From NCBI GenBank assembly GCA_900768245.1, contig CAAGCE010000011.1, positions 1 to 14,635 of the forward strand: 14,635 bases of DNA. The letters are read 5' to 3'. The stretch comes from Oscillospiraceae bacterium (GTDB lineage: Bacteria; Bacillota; Clostridia; Oscillospirales; Ruminococcaceae). Each line of letters begins with the position of its first letter. Positions within the stretch are counted from its first letter, which is position 1. Below are positions 1 through 6,718 of the stretch, piece by piece. The notes under the pieces are model-generated. The model was not told the origin of the DNA and did not search any database. It worked only from the letters and a program-made list of their open reading frames with translations. A program made the translations under genes and the position numbers.

Positions 1-165
1 GGCGACCACGGGCTTTGCCCTTTGGATTCCCACCACCTTTGAAAAGGTGGACGAAACTTTAAGTGTTTTTGCGCTGTTTCTTTTGTTTGGCTCATCGTGT
101 TTTGCGCAAAGCTGCTGCCGCGGGTGCTATCTTTGGGTTCGCACTTTCTTGGGCGCGTCTAAATA
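1..165. repeat. Partial palindromic intergenic repeat (cut by window edge)
   Basis: This stretch downstream of the ATPase gene holds no convincing gene. It has two compact hairpins: GGGC-TTT-GCCC at 10-20, and a perfect 8-bp stem CCACCTTT / AAAGGTGG at 33-40 and 43-50 with a 2-base loop. A TTTGCGCAAA palindrome follows near 110-119. The hairpins sit in GC-richer sequence than the surrounding intergenic DNA. From memory, similar double-hairpin blocks recur between genes in Ruminococcus-type genomes, so I infer a repetitive extragenic element; this was not searched. A short reading frame open from base 2 to about 167 runs through it, but has no visible start and a composition unlike the real genes here. 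Confidence 0.45.
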
Positions 166-195
166 AAAAAATAAAAAAATCCCGCTTATTTAAGC
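163..195 (-). terminator. Possible weak terminator of the Ca2+ ATPase gene
   Basis: Read on the - strand, a short GCTT/AAGC stem (184-195) overlaps the end of the ATPase gene. GGGA and two runs of seven T follow at 163-183. The T-rich tail is convincing but the stem is only 4-5 bp, so intrinsic termination is tentative. The larger hairpins at 10-50 could serve instead. Confidence 0.3.
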
Positions 196-2855
196 ACACA
201 TTGCAGCAATGGTGCAAACATTGCAAACCCAAATGCTATCAGAAGCTGTTTCAGGGTCAATGGTGCGGTTGTGAATATTATTTGCAGGAACGGGACATAC
301 ATTGCGGCAAATATTACTGCTGCTGACACAAGGACTGCAAGTATCAGCTTCGGATTGCTGAAATAGGGGACGGTAAAGATATTCTTCTTCTCCGATTTAC
401 ACTCGAATACGTTGGCAAGCTGGGACATTATCAGGGTGAACAATGCGCCTGTTCTTGCTATGGTAAGGTCGCCGAACATATAGGTGAAAAGGGCAAAGCA
501 GCCTAAGGTACATAGCCCGATCAGTATTCCTCTGAATATGATCTTTGTCATCAGACCGTCTGAGAAAAAGCTTTCGTCCGAACGTCTTGGCGGCTGTTTC
601 ATATTTTCACGCTCAGCAGGTTCTACGCCCAAGGCTATTGCAGGGAGTCCGTCGGTCACGAGATTTACAAGAAGCAGCTGTGTCGGCAGCAGTGTTATTG
701 GCATTCCCATTATTATTCCGAGAAACATTGTAAGCACCTCGCCGATATTGCAGGAGAGCAGATAGCGGACAAATTTTCGTATATTCGCATATATGCCTCT
801 GCCTTGTTCCACTGCACTGACCAAGGTCGCAAAGTTATCGTCAAGCAAAACTACATCTGCGGCTTGCTTTGTCACGTCCGTTCCCGTTACGCCCATTGCT
901 ACGCCTATGCTCGCTTCTTTTATTGCGGGGGCATCGTTTACTCCGTCGCCTGTCATTGTTACTATCTCGCCGCGCTTTTTAAAGGCTCGGACTATTCGCA
1001 GTTTATCTGCCGGATTCACTCTTGCGTAGACCGTTACTTTATCTATTATGCTTTCAAGCTCGCTGTCGCTCATTGCTTCAAGCTCTGCTCCTGTCAGCAC
1101 CGTATCGCCTTTTTTATAGATACCTGCTTTTTTCGCTATTGCGGCGGCGGTGTTTTTATGGTCGCCTGTTATCATTACCGTTCTTATATGTGCGCTTCGG
1201 CAAAGCTTTACGGCATTTATCGCCTCTGCTCTCGGTGGGTCGGTCATTCCCATAAGTCCTAAGAAAACCATTCCCGTTTCAATATCCTGCTGCTGACAGC
1301 TGCTTGTAAGCACCTTATCCGCAAAGGCAAGAACACGGAGTGCGTCTTCCGTCATTTTTTCGTGCTCCGCTTCTATCCGTCTTTTTATTGACGGAGTGAG
1401 GGGCTTTATTCCCTCGGATGTAAGTATAAATCCGCAGCGGTCCAATATTACATCTGCTGCGCCCTTTGAAAAGGCTGTGAGGGCAGAACCGCTTCGGCTG
1501 ATCACGGTCATACAGCGTGTTTCGCTGTCAAAGGGTATCTCATCTGCTTTAGGATATGAGCCTTTCAGTTTTTCTGCGGTTATTCCTGCTTTGGCTGCGG
1601 CTGCAAGAAGTGCTATTTCTGTCGGGTCGCCTACGGTTTCCCATTCTCCGCTTGTATCAAGCCGTCCACGCTGACGTGTTTCCACAGGTCTGCTGCTTGA
1701 AATGGCGGCATTATTGCAAAGCACTCCGCAGGTCATAAGCTCCGATAAAGGCTTTTCGGCTGCCGGATTGACAGCTGAGCCGTTTAAGGTTATTTCTCCT
1801 GCTATACGGTAGCCGTTTCCCGAAATATCGTACTGTTTTCCGTCGCAGCACACCTTTGAAACGGTCATTTTGTTTTCGGTTATCGTTCCTGTTTTATCTG
1901 TGCATATTACCGATGTGCAGCCTAAGGTCTCAACTGAATGAAGCTTATGCACCAAGGCTTTCTGCTTTAACATTCGTCCTACCGCAAGTGCCAGGGCTAT
2001 TGTTACCGTTGCCGGAAGTCCTTCGGGTATTGCTGCTATCGCTATCGAAATACCTGTCATAAGCATATCAAAGGCAGGCTCGCCTCTGAGTATTCCCGCT
2101 CCAGCAACTATTGCACATACTGCAAGGCATATTATGGCTACTGCCTTTCCAAGCTCCGCAAGACGTTTTTGCAGAGGGGTAAGCTCCTCGTCTATATCGG
2201 TCAGCATATCGGATATTTTGCCCATCTGGGTTGAAAGTCCCGTTGCTATTACTTTTGCGTCGGCTGTGCCTTTTGTTATTACCGTTCCGCTGTAAAGGAT
2301 ATTGCTTTTGCCTATGGAATTGTCGCCGTCGTTTACATCGCCAACTTCCTTTGGCACGGCGGCTGACTCGCCTGTGAGTATGCTTTCTTCCGCCAGCACT
2401 CCTTTTGCATGGAGAAGTACAGCGTCGGCAGGGACTTTGTCGCCTGCTTCAAGTACGATAACATCATCGGGGACAAGGTCTGCGGCGGGAAGCTCGGTAA
2501 GCTTTCCGTCACGGTACACCTTTGCTGTGGGGGCGGTCATATTCTTTAATGCAAGCAGGGTCTTTTCTGTTTTATACTCCTGCACAAATCCAAGTATTGC
2601 ATTTACAAGCACTATTACTATTATGGTTACTGCGTCATATACCTCGCCGAGAAAAAAGGATATGACTGTTGCTATAAGCAGGATGATCACCATTATGTCC
2701 CTGAACTGGCCGAAAAAGATTTTCAGGGGACGTGCTTTCTTTTCCTTTGCAAGAGTGTTTTTTCCGTACTGCTTTAATTTTTCCTCAGCCTGCGGTGAGG
2801 ATATTCCCCATTCATACTGCGTTGCTGCGACAGGCTTATCAAGAATATCCAGCAT
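186..2855 (-). CDS. Calcium-transporting P-type ATPase (P2 type)
   Basis: An 889-residue membrane pump that probably exports Ca2+ using ATP. It has the P-type core in order: actuator TGES at 161-164, PEGLP in M4 at 277-281, phosphorylation site DKTGT at 320-324 (Asp320), nucleotide-domain KGAAD at 464-468, and TGDGVNDAP at 635-643. M5 contains NIGE (703-706) and M6 contains NLVTDG (731-736), which match Ca2+ ligands of SERCA pumps; Glu278 in M4 is also kept. In M8 I see no acidic residue at the place of SERCA Glu908 (about Ile808), which suggests a single Ca2+ site; this alignment was done by eye. The length is normal for PMCA/SERCA-like bacterial pumps. The ATG at 2855 has a good site, AGGACGGAG, about 9 bases upstream. 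It is divergent from argG and has no visible link to arginine synthesis. Another divalent cation cannot be excluded. Confidence 0.93.
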   Translation of the reverse strand: MLDILDKPVAATQYEWGISSPQAEEKLKQYGKNTLAKEKKARPLKIFFGQFRDIMVIILLIATVISFFLGEVYDAVTIIVIVLVNAILGFVQEYKTEKTLLALKNMTAPTAKVYRDGKLTELPAADLVPDDVIVLEAGDKVPADAVLLHAKGVLAEESILTGESAAVPKEVGDVNDGDNSIGKSNILYSGTVITKGTADAKVIATGLSTQMGKISDMLTDIDEELTPLQKRLAELGKAVAIICLAVCAIVAGAGILRGEPAFDMLMTGISIAIAAIPEGLPATVTIALALAVGRMLKQKALVHKLHSVETLGCTSVICTDKTGTITENKMTVSKVCCDGKQYDISGNGYRIAGEITLNGSAVNPAAEKPLSELMTCGVLCNNAAISSSRPVETRQRGRLDTSGEWETVGDPTEIALLAAAAKAGITAEKLKGSYPKADEIPFDSETRCMTVISRSGSALTAFSKGAADVILDRCGFILTSEGIKPLTPSIKRRIEAEHEKMTEDALRVLAFADKVLTSSCQQQDIETGMVFLGLMGMTDPPRAEAINAVKLCRSAHIRTVMITGDHKNTAAAIAKKAGIYKKGDTVLTGAELEAMSDSELESIIDKVTVYARVNPADKLRIVRAFKKRGEIVTMTGDGVNDAPAIKEASIGVAMGVTGTDVTKQAADVVLLDDNFATLVSAVEQGRGIYANIRKFVRYLLSCNIGEVLTMFLGIIMGMPITLLPTQLLLVNLVTDGLPAIALGVEPAERENMKQPPRRSDESFFSDGLMTKIIFRGILIGLCTLGCFALFTYMFGDLTIARTGALFTLIMSQLANVFECKSEKKNIFTVPYFSNPKLILAVLVSAAVIFAAMYVPFLQIIFTTAPLTLKQLLIAFGFAMFAPLLQCVLK

Positions 2856-2887
2856 ATTATTATACTCCGTCCTTTCTTATCAATTCT

Positions 2888-2910
2888 TGTCCGTAAATAA
2901 TATTCGGACA
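2888..2910 (-). promoter_or_regulatory. Hairpin or dyad in the ATPase leader
   Basis: A perfect 6-bp inverted repeat TGTCCG / CGGACA (2888-2893 and 2905-2910) flanks an 11-base AT-rich loop, about 35 bases upstream of the ATPase start. It could be an operator dyad or an mRNA leader hairpin. No T-run follows, so it is not a terminator. I found no convincing -35/-10 pair for the ATPase itself, although a TATAAT occurs on the - strand near 2960-2970. Confidence 0.3.
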
Positions 2911-2940
2911 GGTCGGTTTTTATGACTTGTATGGATCGCT

Positions 2941-3056
2941 TATGCAATAAATACGCACTTAATTATAATATATACAAGAAAATATGCATAAAATCAATAA
3001 ATATACACTCTATATTGCATATTAATAAATTTTTTAAGGGAAATATGCAAAAATGC
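2941..3056. promoter_or_regulatory. Candidate ArgR-type operator sites upstream of argG
   Basis: This AT-rich stretch holds repeated ATGCA-type half-sites. They are ATGCAATAAATACGCA from 2942, ATGCATAAAATCAAT from 2984, a TGCATATT that is the exact inverted copy of AATATGCA at 2981-2988, and ATGCAAAAATGC at 3045-3056. The last has GCA/TGC arms four bases apart and directly abuts the argG -35 box. The left arm ATGCATAAA resembles the left half of the Bacillus AhrC/ArgR box (CATGAATAAA). The same arm recurs upstream of argC. Spacing is not that of a canonical 18-bp box, so assignment to ArgR is inference. Confidence 0.35.
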
Positions 3057-3084
3057 TTGACAAAGCTGTATAAAGGTGTATAAT
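3057..3084 (+). promoter_or_regulatory. Strong sigma-A promoter of argG
   Basis: A consensus TTGACA at 3057-3062 and a consensus TATAAT at 3079-3084 are separated by 16 bases. Transcription should start near 3091, giving a leader of about 55 bases. The leader holds a short TCACA/TGTGA stem but no riboswitch or T-box that I can recognise. Confidence 0.85.
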
Positions 3085-3145
3085 ATTTCTTGTAATCACA
3101 TTTTATTGATTTTTGTGAAGAATAAATTTATCGGAGGAATATAAA

Positions 3146-4375
3146 ATGGCTAAGGAAATCAAAAAGGTTGTTCTCGCATATTCCGGCGGACTTGATACTT
3201 CTATCATTATTCCGTGGTTAAAGGAAAATTACAATAACTGCGAAGTTATCGCTGTTTCGGGTAACGTTGGTCAGGGTACTGAGCTTGACGGTCTTGAAGA
3301 AAAGGCTATCAAGACAGGCGCTTCCAAGCTTTACATTGAAGACCTTACAGAAGAATTTATCACAGATTACGTTTACCCGACTGTTCAGGCAGGCGCTGTC
3401 TATGAAGGCAAATATATGCTTGGTACTTCTTTTGCACGTCCTATCATTGCTAAGAGGATCGCTGAGATCGCTCTTAAAGAAGGCGCAGACGCTATCTGCC
3501 ACGGCTGCACAGGCAAGGGCAACGATCAGGTTCGTTTTGAACTCGCTATCAAGGCTTTCGCTCCTGAAATGCAGATAATCGCTCCTTGGAGAATCTGGGA
3601 CATCAAGAGCCGTGACGAAGAGATCGATTATGCTGAAGCTCACAATATTCCTCTTAAGATAAACAGAGAAACAAACTACTCAAAGGACAAGAACATCTGG
3701 CACCTTTCACACGAAGGTCTTGATCTTGAAGATCCTGCAAATGAACCGCAGTATGAAAAGCCCGGCTTCCTTGAAATGGGTGTTTCTCCTCTTCAGGCTC
3801 CTGACAAGCCTACATATGTTACTATCCACTTTGAAAAGGGTATCCCTACTGCTGTTGACGGCAAAGAGATGAACGGTACTGAACTCGTTACCGCTCTTAA
3901 CAAGCTCGGCGGCGAAAATGGTATCGGTCTTGTTGACCTTGTTGAAAACCGTCTTGTTGGTATGAAGTCCAGAGGCGTTTATGAAACACCGGGCGGAGCT
4001 ATTCTTTATCACGCTCACGATGTTCTTGAAACTATCACTCTTGACAAGGCTACACAGCGTATGAAGCAGAAGCTCGCTATCGACTTTGCTGACCTCGTTT
4101 ACAACGGTCAGTGGTTCACACCTGTTCGTGAAGCTCTTTCGGCTTTCGTTACAAAGACTCAGGAAACTGTTACAGGTGATGTTAAGCTCAAGCTTTACAA
4201 GGGCAATATCATCAATGCAGGCGTTACTTCCCCATATACTCTTTATGATGAAGAAGTTGCTACATTTGATGAAGATCACGTTTACAATCAGGCTGATTCC
4301 GCAGGATTCATCAACCTCTTCGGTCTTCCTATCAAGGTAAAGGCTATGCTTGATGCAAAGAGAAACAATAAGTGA
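3146..4375 (+). CDS. argG: Argininosuccinate synthase
   Basis: This cytoplasmic enzyme joins citrulline and aspartate, using ATP, to form argininosuccinate, the next-to-last step of arginine synthesis. The 409-residue length is normal for the family. The N-type ATP pyrophosphatase P-loop SGGLDTS is at residues 13-19. TSFARP is at 94-99, and the substrate-binding stretch GCTGKGNDQVRF is at 120-131. The start has a clear GGAGG site (3132-3138 region) about 8-10 bases upstream. The gene has its own strong promoter and is closed by a hairpin, so it appears to be transcribed alone, ahead of the other arginine genes. Confidence 0.98.
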   Translation: MAKEIKKVVLAYSGGLDTSIIIPWLKENYNNCEVIAVSGNVGQGTELDGLEEKAIKTGASKLYIEDLTEEFITDYVYPTVQAGAVYEGKYMLGTSFARPIIAKRIAEIALKEGADAICHGCTGKGNDQVRFELAIKAFAPEMQIIAPWRIWDIKSRDEEIDYAEAHNIPLKINRETNYSKDKNIWHLSHEGLDLEDPANEPQYEKPGFLEMGVSPLQAPDKPTYVTIHFEKGIPTAVDGKEMNGTELVTALNKLGGENGIGLVDLVENRLVGMKSRGVYETPGGAILYHAHDVLETITLDKATQRMKQKLAIDFADLVYNGQWFTPVREALSAFVTKTQETVTGDVKLKLYKGNIINAGVTSPYTLYDEEVATFDEDHVYNQADSAGFINLFGLPIKVKAMLDAKRNNK

Positions 4376-4406
4376 TTTTGCATTATAATCAGTAATTTTT
4401 ACATTT

Positions 4407-4440
4407 CGGGCAGGATTTTCGTTCTGCCCGTATGTTGTTT
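4407..4440 (+). terminator. Intrinsic terminator after argG
   Basis: A perfect 7-bp GC-rich stem CGGGCAG / CTGCCCG (4407-4413 and 4424-4430) with a 10-base loop is followed by a T-rich tail. It lies 31 bases after the argG stop codon. Confidence 0.75.
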
Positions 4441-4462
4441 TTAGCGGTATTTGTGATATAAT
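4435..4462 (+). promoter_or_regulatory. Candidate promoter for the lipoprotein-argH unit
   Basis: A consensus TATAAT at 4457-4462 is preceded by TGA, giving an extended -10. A weak TTGTTT -35 lies at 4435-4440 with a 16-base spacer. It sits just after the argG terminator and just before the first 178-bp element, so the transcript would carry that element in its leader. Confidence 0.55.
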
Positions 4463-4467
4463 ACTAA

Positions 4468-4645
4468 TAAGGAAGCACTGATTAAATCCCGTCTGACGAC
4501 TTGGCACACATCTTGCTTGCAGATTTTCGTCATATTGCATTCAAGCTCCTTGAAATACATTAAGTATTCCTGCGTCGCTTTCATACAATCTGACGAAAAA
4601 TCTGGCGGCGCAATATGTGCACCAGATTTAATCAGCACTTCCTTA
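4468..4645. mobile_element. 178-bp MITE-like inverted-repeat element, copy 1
   Basis: The ends are inverted repeats of about 21 bases: TAAGGAAGCACTGATTAAATC on the left matches the reverse complement of the right end except at two positions. Inside, a second set of arms near 4501-4532 and 4588-4620 (GGCACACATCTTGC against GCGCAATATGTGCACC) can also pair, so almost the whole unit folds into one long hairpin. A second copy of equal length lies at 11591-11768 and is roughly 85-90% identical by eye. It codes for no transposase, so any movement would need a helper. The ends carry TAA/TTAA, compatible with a TA or TTAA target duplication. Confidence 0.75.
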
Positions 4646-4685
4646 ACAGGGCGTTTGCTCAAAAATGCAGAAAGGCTTTTTTAAT

Positions 4686-5183
4686 ATGAGATTGAAAAAA
4701 TTATTTGTTTGTGCGGTGATAATTGCTGCGTCTGTTTTTTCTATGACGGCTTGCAGCGGTACTTCCGCAAAGGACGCTGAGATAGCTCAGAAGCTTGTTG
4801 GCGGCTGGGTATATCTCAATGATGAGGACATTGCTTATAATGATGACGGAAGTCTGCTCAATTTCAAGGTATTTGAATTTACAGGCACTTCCACTAAGAT
4901 ACACGTTGTAAACGACAGTCAGATAATGTCCTGGTATGTCAATGACTACGAAATAAAAAATCAGAAGTACACCGTTATGGTTGACGGCAAGCCTCAGTAT
5001 GAGGGTATCGGCTTCAATGATGACGGCAATCTTGTGCTTTACACAGACAGCACTCAGGACGAATTCCGCAAGCTTACCGATGAGGAAATTGCTGAATACA
5101 ACATTCCGATAGGTCAGCTTCTTGCATCTGAAATACAGGACAACGCTTCGGCTACTGAAACGGAGGATACTGCCAATGAATAA
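4686..5183 (+). CDS. Small secreted lipoprotein, lipocalin-like, function unknown
   Basis: A 165-residue protein with a lipoprotein signal: charged MRLKK, a hydrophobic stretch at about 6-19 and a lipobox SMTAC with the lipidated Cys at 23. I chose the ATG at 4686 over the in-frame ATG at 4665 because it has a GAAAGG site about 10 bases upstream and begins a normal signal peptide. The mature part has alternating strands and turns (GGWVY, FEFTG, YEIKN, YTVMVDG, GIGFNDDGNLVLY), suggesting a small beta-barrel like those of lipocalin-type or DUF5640-type lipoproteins; this is inference from pattern only. The C-terminus is rich in Glu, Thr and Ala. Its end overlaps argH by 8 bases, so the two are probably translationally coupled, yet no role in arginine synthesis is evident. 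Confidence 0.8.
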   Translation: MRLKKLFVCAVIIAASVFSMTACSGTSAKDAEIAQKLVGGWVYLNDEDIAYNDDGSLLNFKVFEFTGTSTKIHVVNDSQIMSWYVNDYEIKNQKYTVMVDGKPQYEGIGFNDDGNLVLYTDSTQDEFRKLTDEEIAEYNIPIGQLLASEIQDNASATETEDTANE

Positions 5184-6558
5184 TAAAATGTGGGCTGGAC
5201 GCTCTTCTAAGGAAGTTGATTCAAGAGTAAATGATTTCAACTCCTCTATTGCTTTCGATTCAAGAATGTACAGACAGGACATCAACGGTTCTATTGCACA
5301 CGCTGCGATGATAGGTGATGCGGGCATAATCGAAAAATCCGAAAGCGAAAAAATTATTGCGGGTCTTAAAGAGATACTTGCCGATATTGACAGCGGAAAG
5401 CTCCGGTTTGACCCTGTTGCTGAGGATATTCATATGTTTGTTGAGTCGGAGCTTACAAAGCGTCTTGGCGACACGGGCAAAAGACTTCACACTGCAAGAA
5501 GCCGTAACGACCAGGTGGCTCTTGACATAAGAATGTATCTCAAAGATGAGGTCAAGACTATTATCCCTATGATAAAGGAGCTTATCGGGGTGCTTTGTGA
5601 TATTGCTGACAAGAACCTTGATACTATTATGCCCGGATATACTCATTTGCAGCGTGCGCAGCCTATCACCTTTGCTCATCATATGATGGCTTATGCGCAG
5701 ATGCTTATCCGTGACATCGGCAGATTTGAGGATACATACAAGCGTATGGATAAGATGCCTTTGGGCAGCGGTGCTCTTGCTGCAACAACTTATCCTATTG
5801 ACCGTATGGAAGTATGCAAGCTGCTCGGATTTGATGATATTACTCAGAACTCCCTTGACGGTGTTTCGGACAGAGATTTCTGCATTGAGCTTGCTTCCGC
5901 TATTTCGATACTTATGATGCACCTTTCACGTTTCTCCGAAGAGATCATTCTCTGGAGCTCATGGGAATTTAAATTTATTGAGCTTGATGATGCTTATGCG
6001 ACAGGCTCTTCCATTATGCCGCAGAAGAAAAACCCTGATGTTACTGAGCTTATAAGAGGCAAGACAGGCAGAGTTTACGGCGACCTCAACACTCTTCTCG
6101 TTATGATGAAGGGTACTCCGCTTGCATATAATAAGGATATGCAGGAGGATAAGGAAGCTATTTTTGACGCTATTGACACGGTCAAGCTTTGTCTTACTAC
6201 TTTTATCCCTATGCTTTCCACTATGTCGCTTTATAAGGAAAATATGAGAAATGCTGCTGCAAAGGGGTTCATCAACGCTACCGACTGTGCGGATTATCTT
6301 GTTAAAAAGGATCTGCCGTTCCGTGACGCTTACAAGATAACAGGTACTCTTGTTGCATACTGCATAAAGAACGGTACTGTTCTTGAAAAGCTCTCCCTTG
6401 ATGAATTCAGAACTATGAGCGATAAATTTGACGAGGATGTTTACGAGGCTATAAAGCTTGAGACCTGCGTTAATATGCGTAAGGCTGACGGCGGTCCTGC
6501 TCCGGAATCTGTCAAGAAGCAGATAGCTTATGCACGAAATGCAATCAAGGATCAATAA
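5176..6558 (+). CDS. argH: Argininosuccinate lyase
   Basis: This enzyme splits argininosuccinate into arginine and fumarate, the last step of the pathway. From the ATG at 5176 it is 460 residues, the usual length. That start has an ideal GGAGG at 5162-5166; a longer in-frame start at 5122 would add 18 residues unlike the family. Features of the aspartase/fumarase superfamily are present: HTARSRNDQ at 105-113, GYTHLQRAQP around His157 (the general acid/base region), and the signature loop GSSIMPQKKNPD at 277-288. Ser278 or Ser279 is the likely catalytic serine. The start lies inside the end of the lipoprotein gene. No hairpin terminator follows before argC. Confidence 0.98.
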   Translation: MNNKMWAGRSSKEVDSRVNDFNSSIAFDSRMYRQDINGSIAHAAMIGDAGIIEKSESEKIIAGLKEILADIDSGKLRFDPVAEDIHMFVESELTKRLGDTGKRLHTARSRNDQVALDIRMYLKDEVKTIIPMIKELIGVLCDIADKNLDTIMPGYTHLQRAQPITFAHHMMAYAQMLIRDIGRFEDTYKRMDKMPLGSGALAATTYPIDRMEVCKLLGFDDITQNSLDGVSDRDFCIELASAISILMMHLSRFSEEIILWSSWEFKFIELDDAYATGSSIMPQKKNPDVTELIRGKTGRVYGDLNTLLVMMKGTPLAYNKDMQEDKEAIFDAIDTVKLCLTTFIPMLSTMSLYKENMRNAAAKGFINATDCADYLVKKDLPFRDAYKITGTLVAYCIKNGTVLEKLSLDEFRTMSDKFDEDVYEAIKLETCVNMRKADGGPAPESVKKQIAYARNAIKDQ

Positions 6559-6572
6559 TATACATTTGAAAC

Positions 6573-6584
6573 TGTATATATACA
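6573..6584. promoter_or_regulatory. Perfect 12-bp palindrome TGTATATATACA between argH and argC
   Basis: TGTATATATACA is its own reverse complement. It lies 15 bases after the argH stop, just downstream of a TTGAAA (6566-6571) that could act as a -35 box with a poor -10 near 6588-6593. It may be an operator, or chance in AT-rich DNA. Confidence 0.3.
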
Positions 6585-6612
6585 TTTTATTTATGAATAT
6601 TAGACTTGAAAA

Positions 6613-6665
6613 TGCATAAATTAATGCGTGGTTAATTGAATTGCCATACTATATTAATTTATGCG
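6613..6665. promoter_or_regulatory. Paired inverted operator-like sites upstream of argC
   Basis: GCATAAATTAAT at 6614-6625 is repeated exactly in inverted orientation at 6653-6664, with centres 39 bp apart, close to four helical turns. The left copy extends into a local dyad, GCAT-AAATTA-ATGC. Its ATGCATAAA arm matches the arm seen upstream of argG and resembles the left half of an ArgR box. The pair could also form an RNA hairpin with a 27-base loop. It lies 54 bases or more before the argC start. A TATATT at 6650-6655 might be a -10 element, but no good -35 accompanies it. Confidence 0.4.
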
Positions 6666-6718
6666 GAATATACTATTGTTATCAAGGCTGCTTCAAAGGC
6701 TGCCGAAAGGAGTGTATC

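Noticed and set aside
63..326. Open frame on the + strand at the left edge
   Set aside because: It overlaps the 3' end of the ATPase gene, has a Cys/Lys-rich composition without motifs, and runs through the hairpin repeat.
3085..3145. Riboswitch or T-box in the argG leader
   Set aside because: The leader is only about 55 bases and shows neither a T-box sequence nor a terminator-antiterminator pair.
3707..4540. Long open frame of 277 codons on the - strand opposite argG
   Set aside because: It lies antisense to a clear argG, reads as low-complexity Ser/Leu/Asn-rich sequence without motifs, and follows from the codon bias of argG.
4441..4662. 73-codon frame on the - strand covering the first 178-bp element
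   Set aside because: It spans the element almost exactly, and a related peptide (CQVVRxDLIS) appears in the second copy at 11591-11632, so it is a by-product of the repeat rather than a gene.
5122..5175. Longer start for argH
   Set aside because: The 18 extra residues lie inside the lipoprotein gene and do not resemble ArgH; 5176 has the ideal GGAGG.
6641..6718. Longer start for argC
   Set aside because: There is no ribosome binding site at 6641, and the extra residues precede a normal ArgC N-terminus; 6719 has AAAGGAG.
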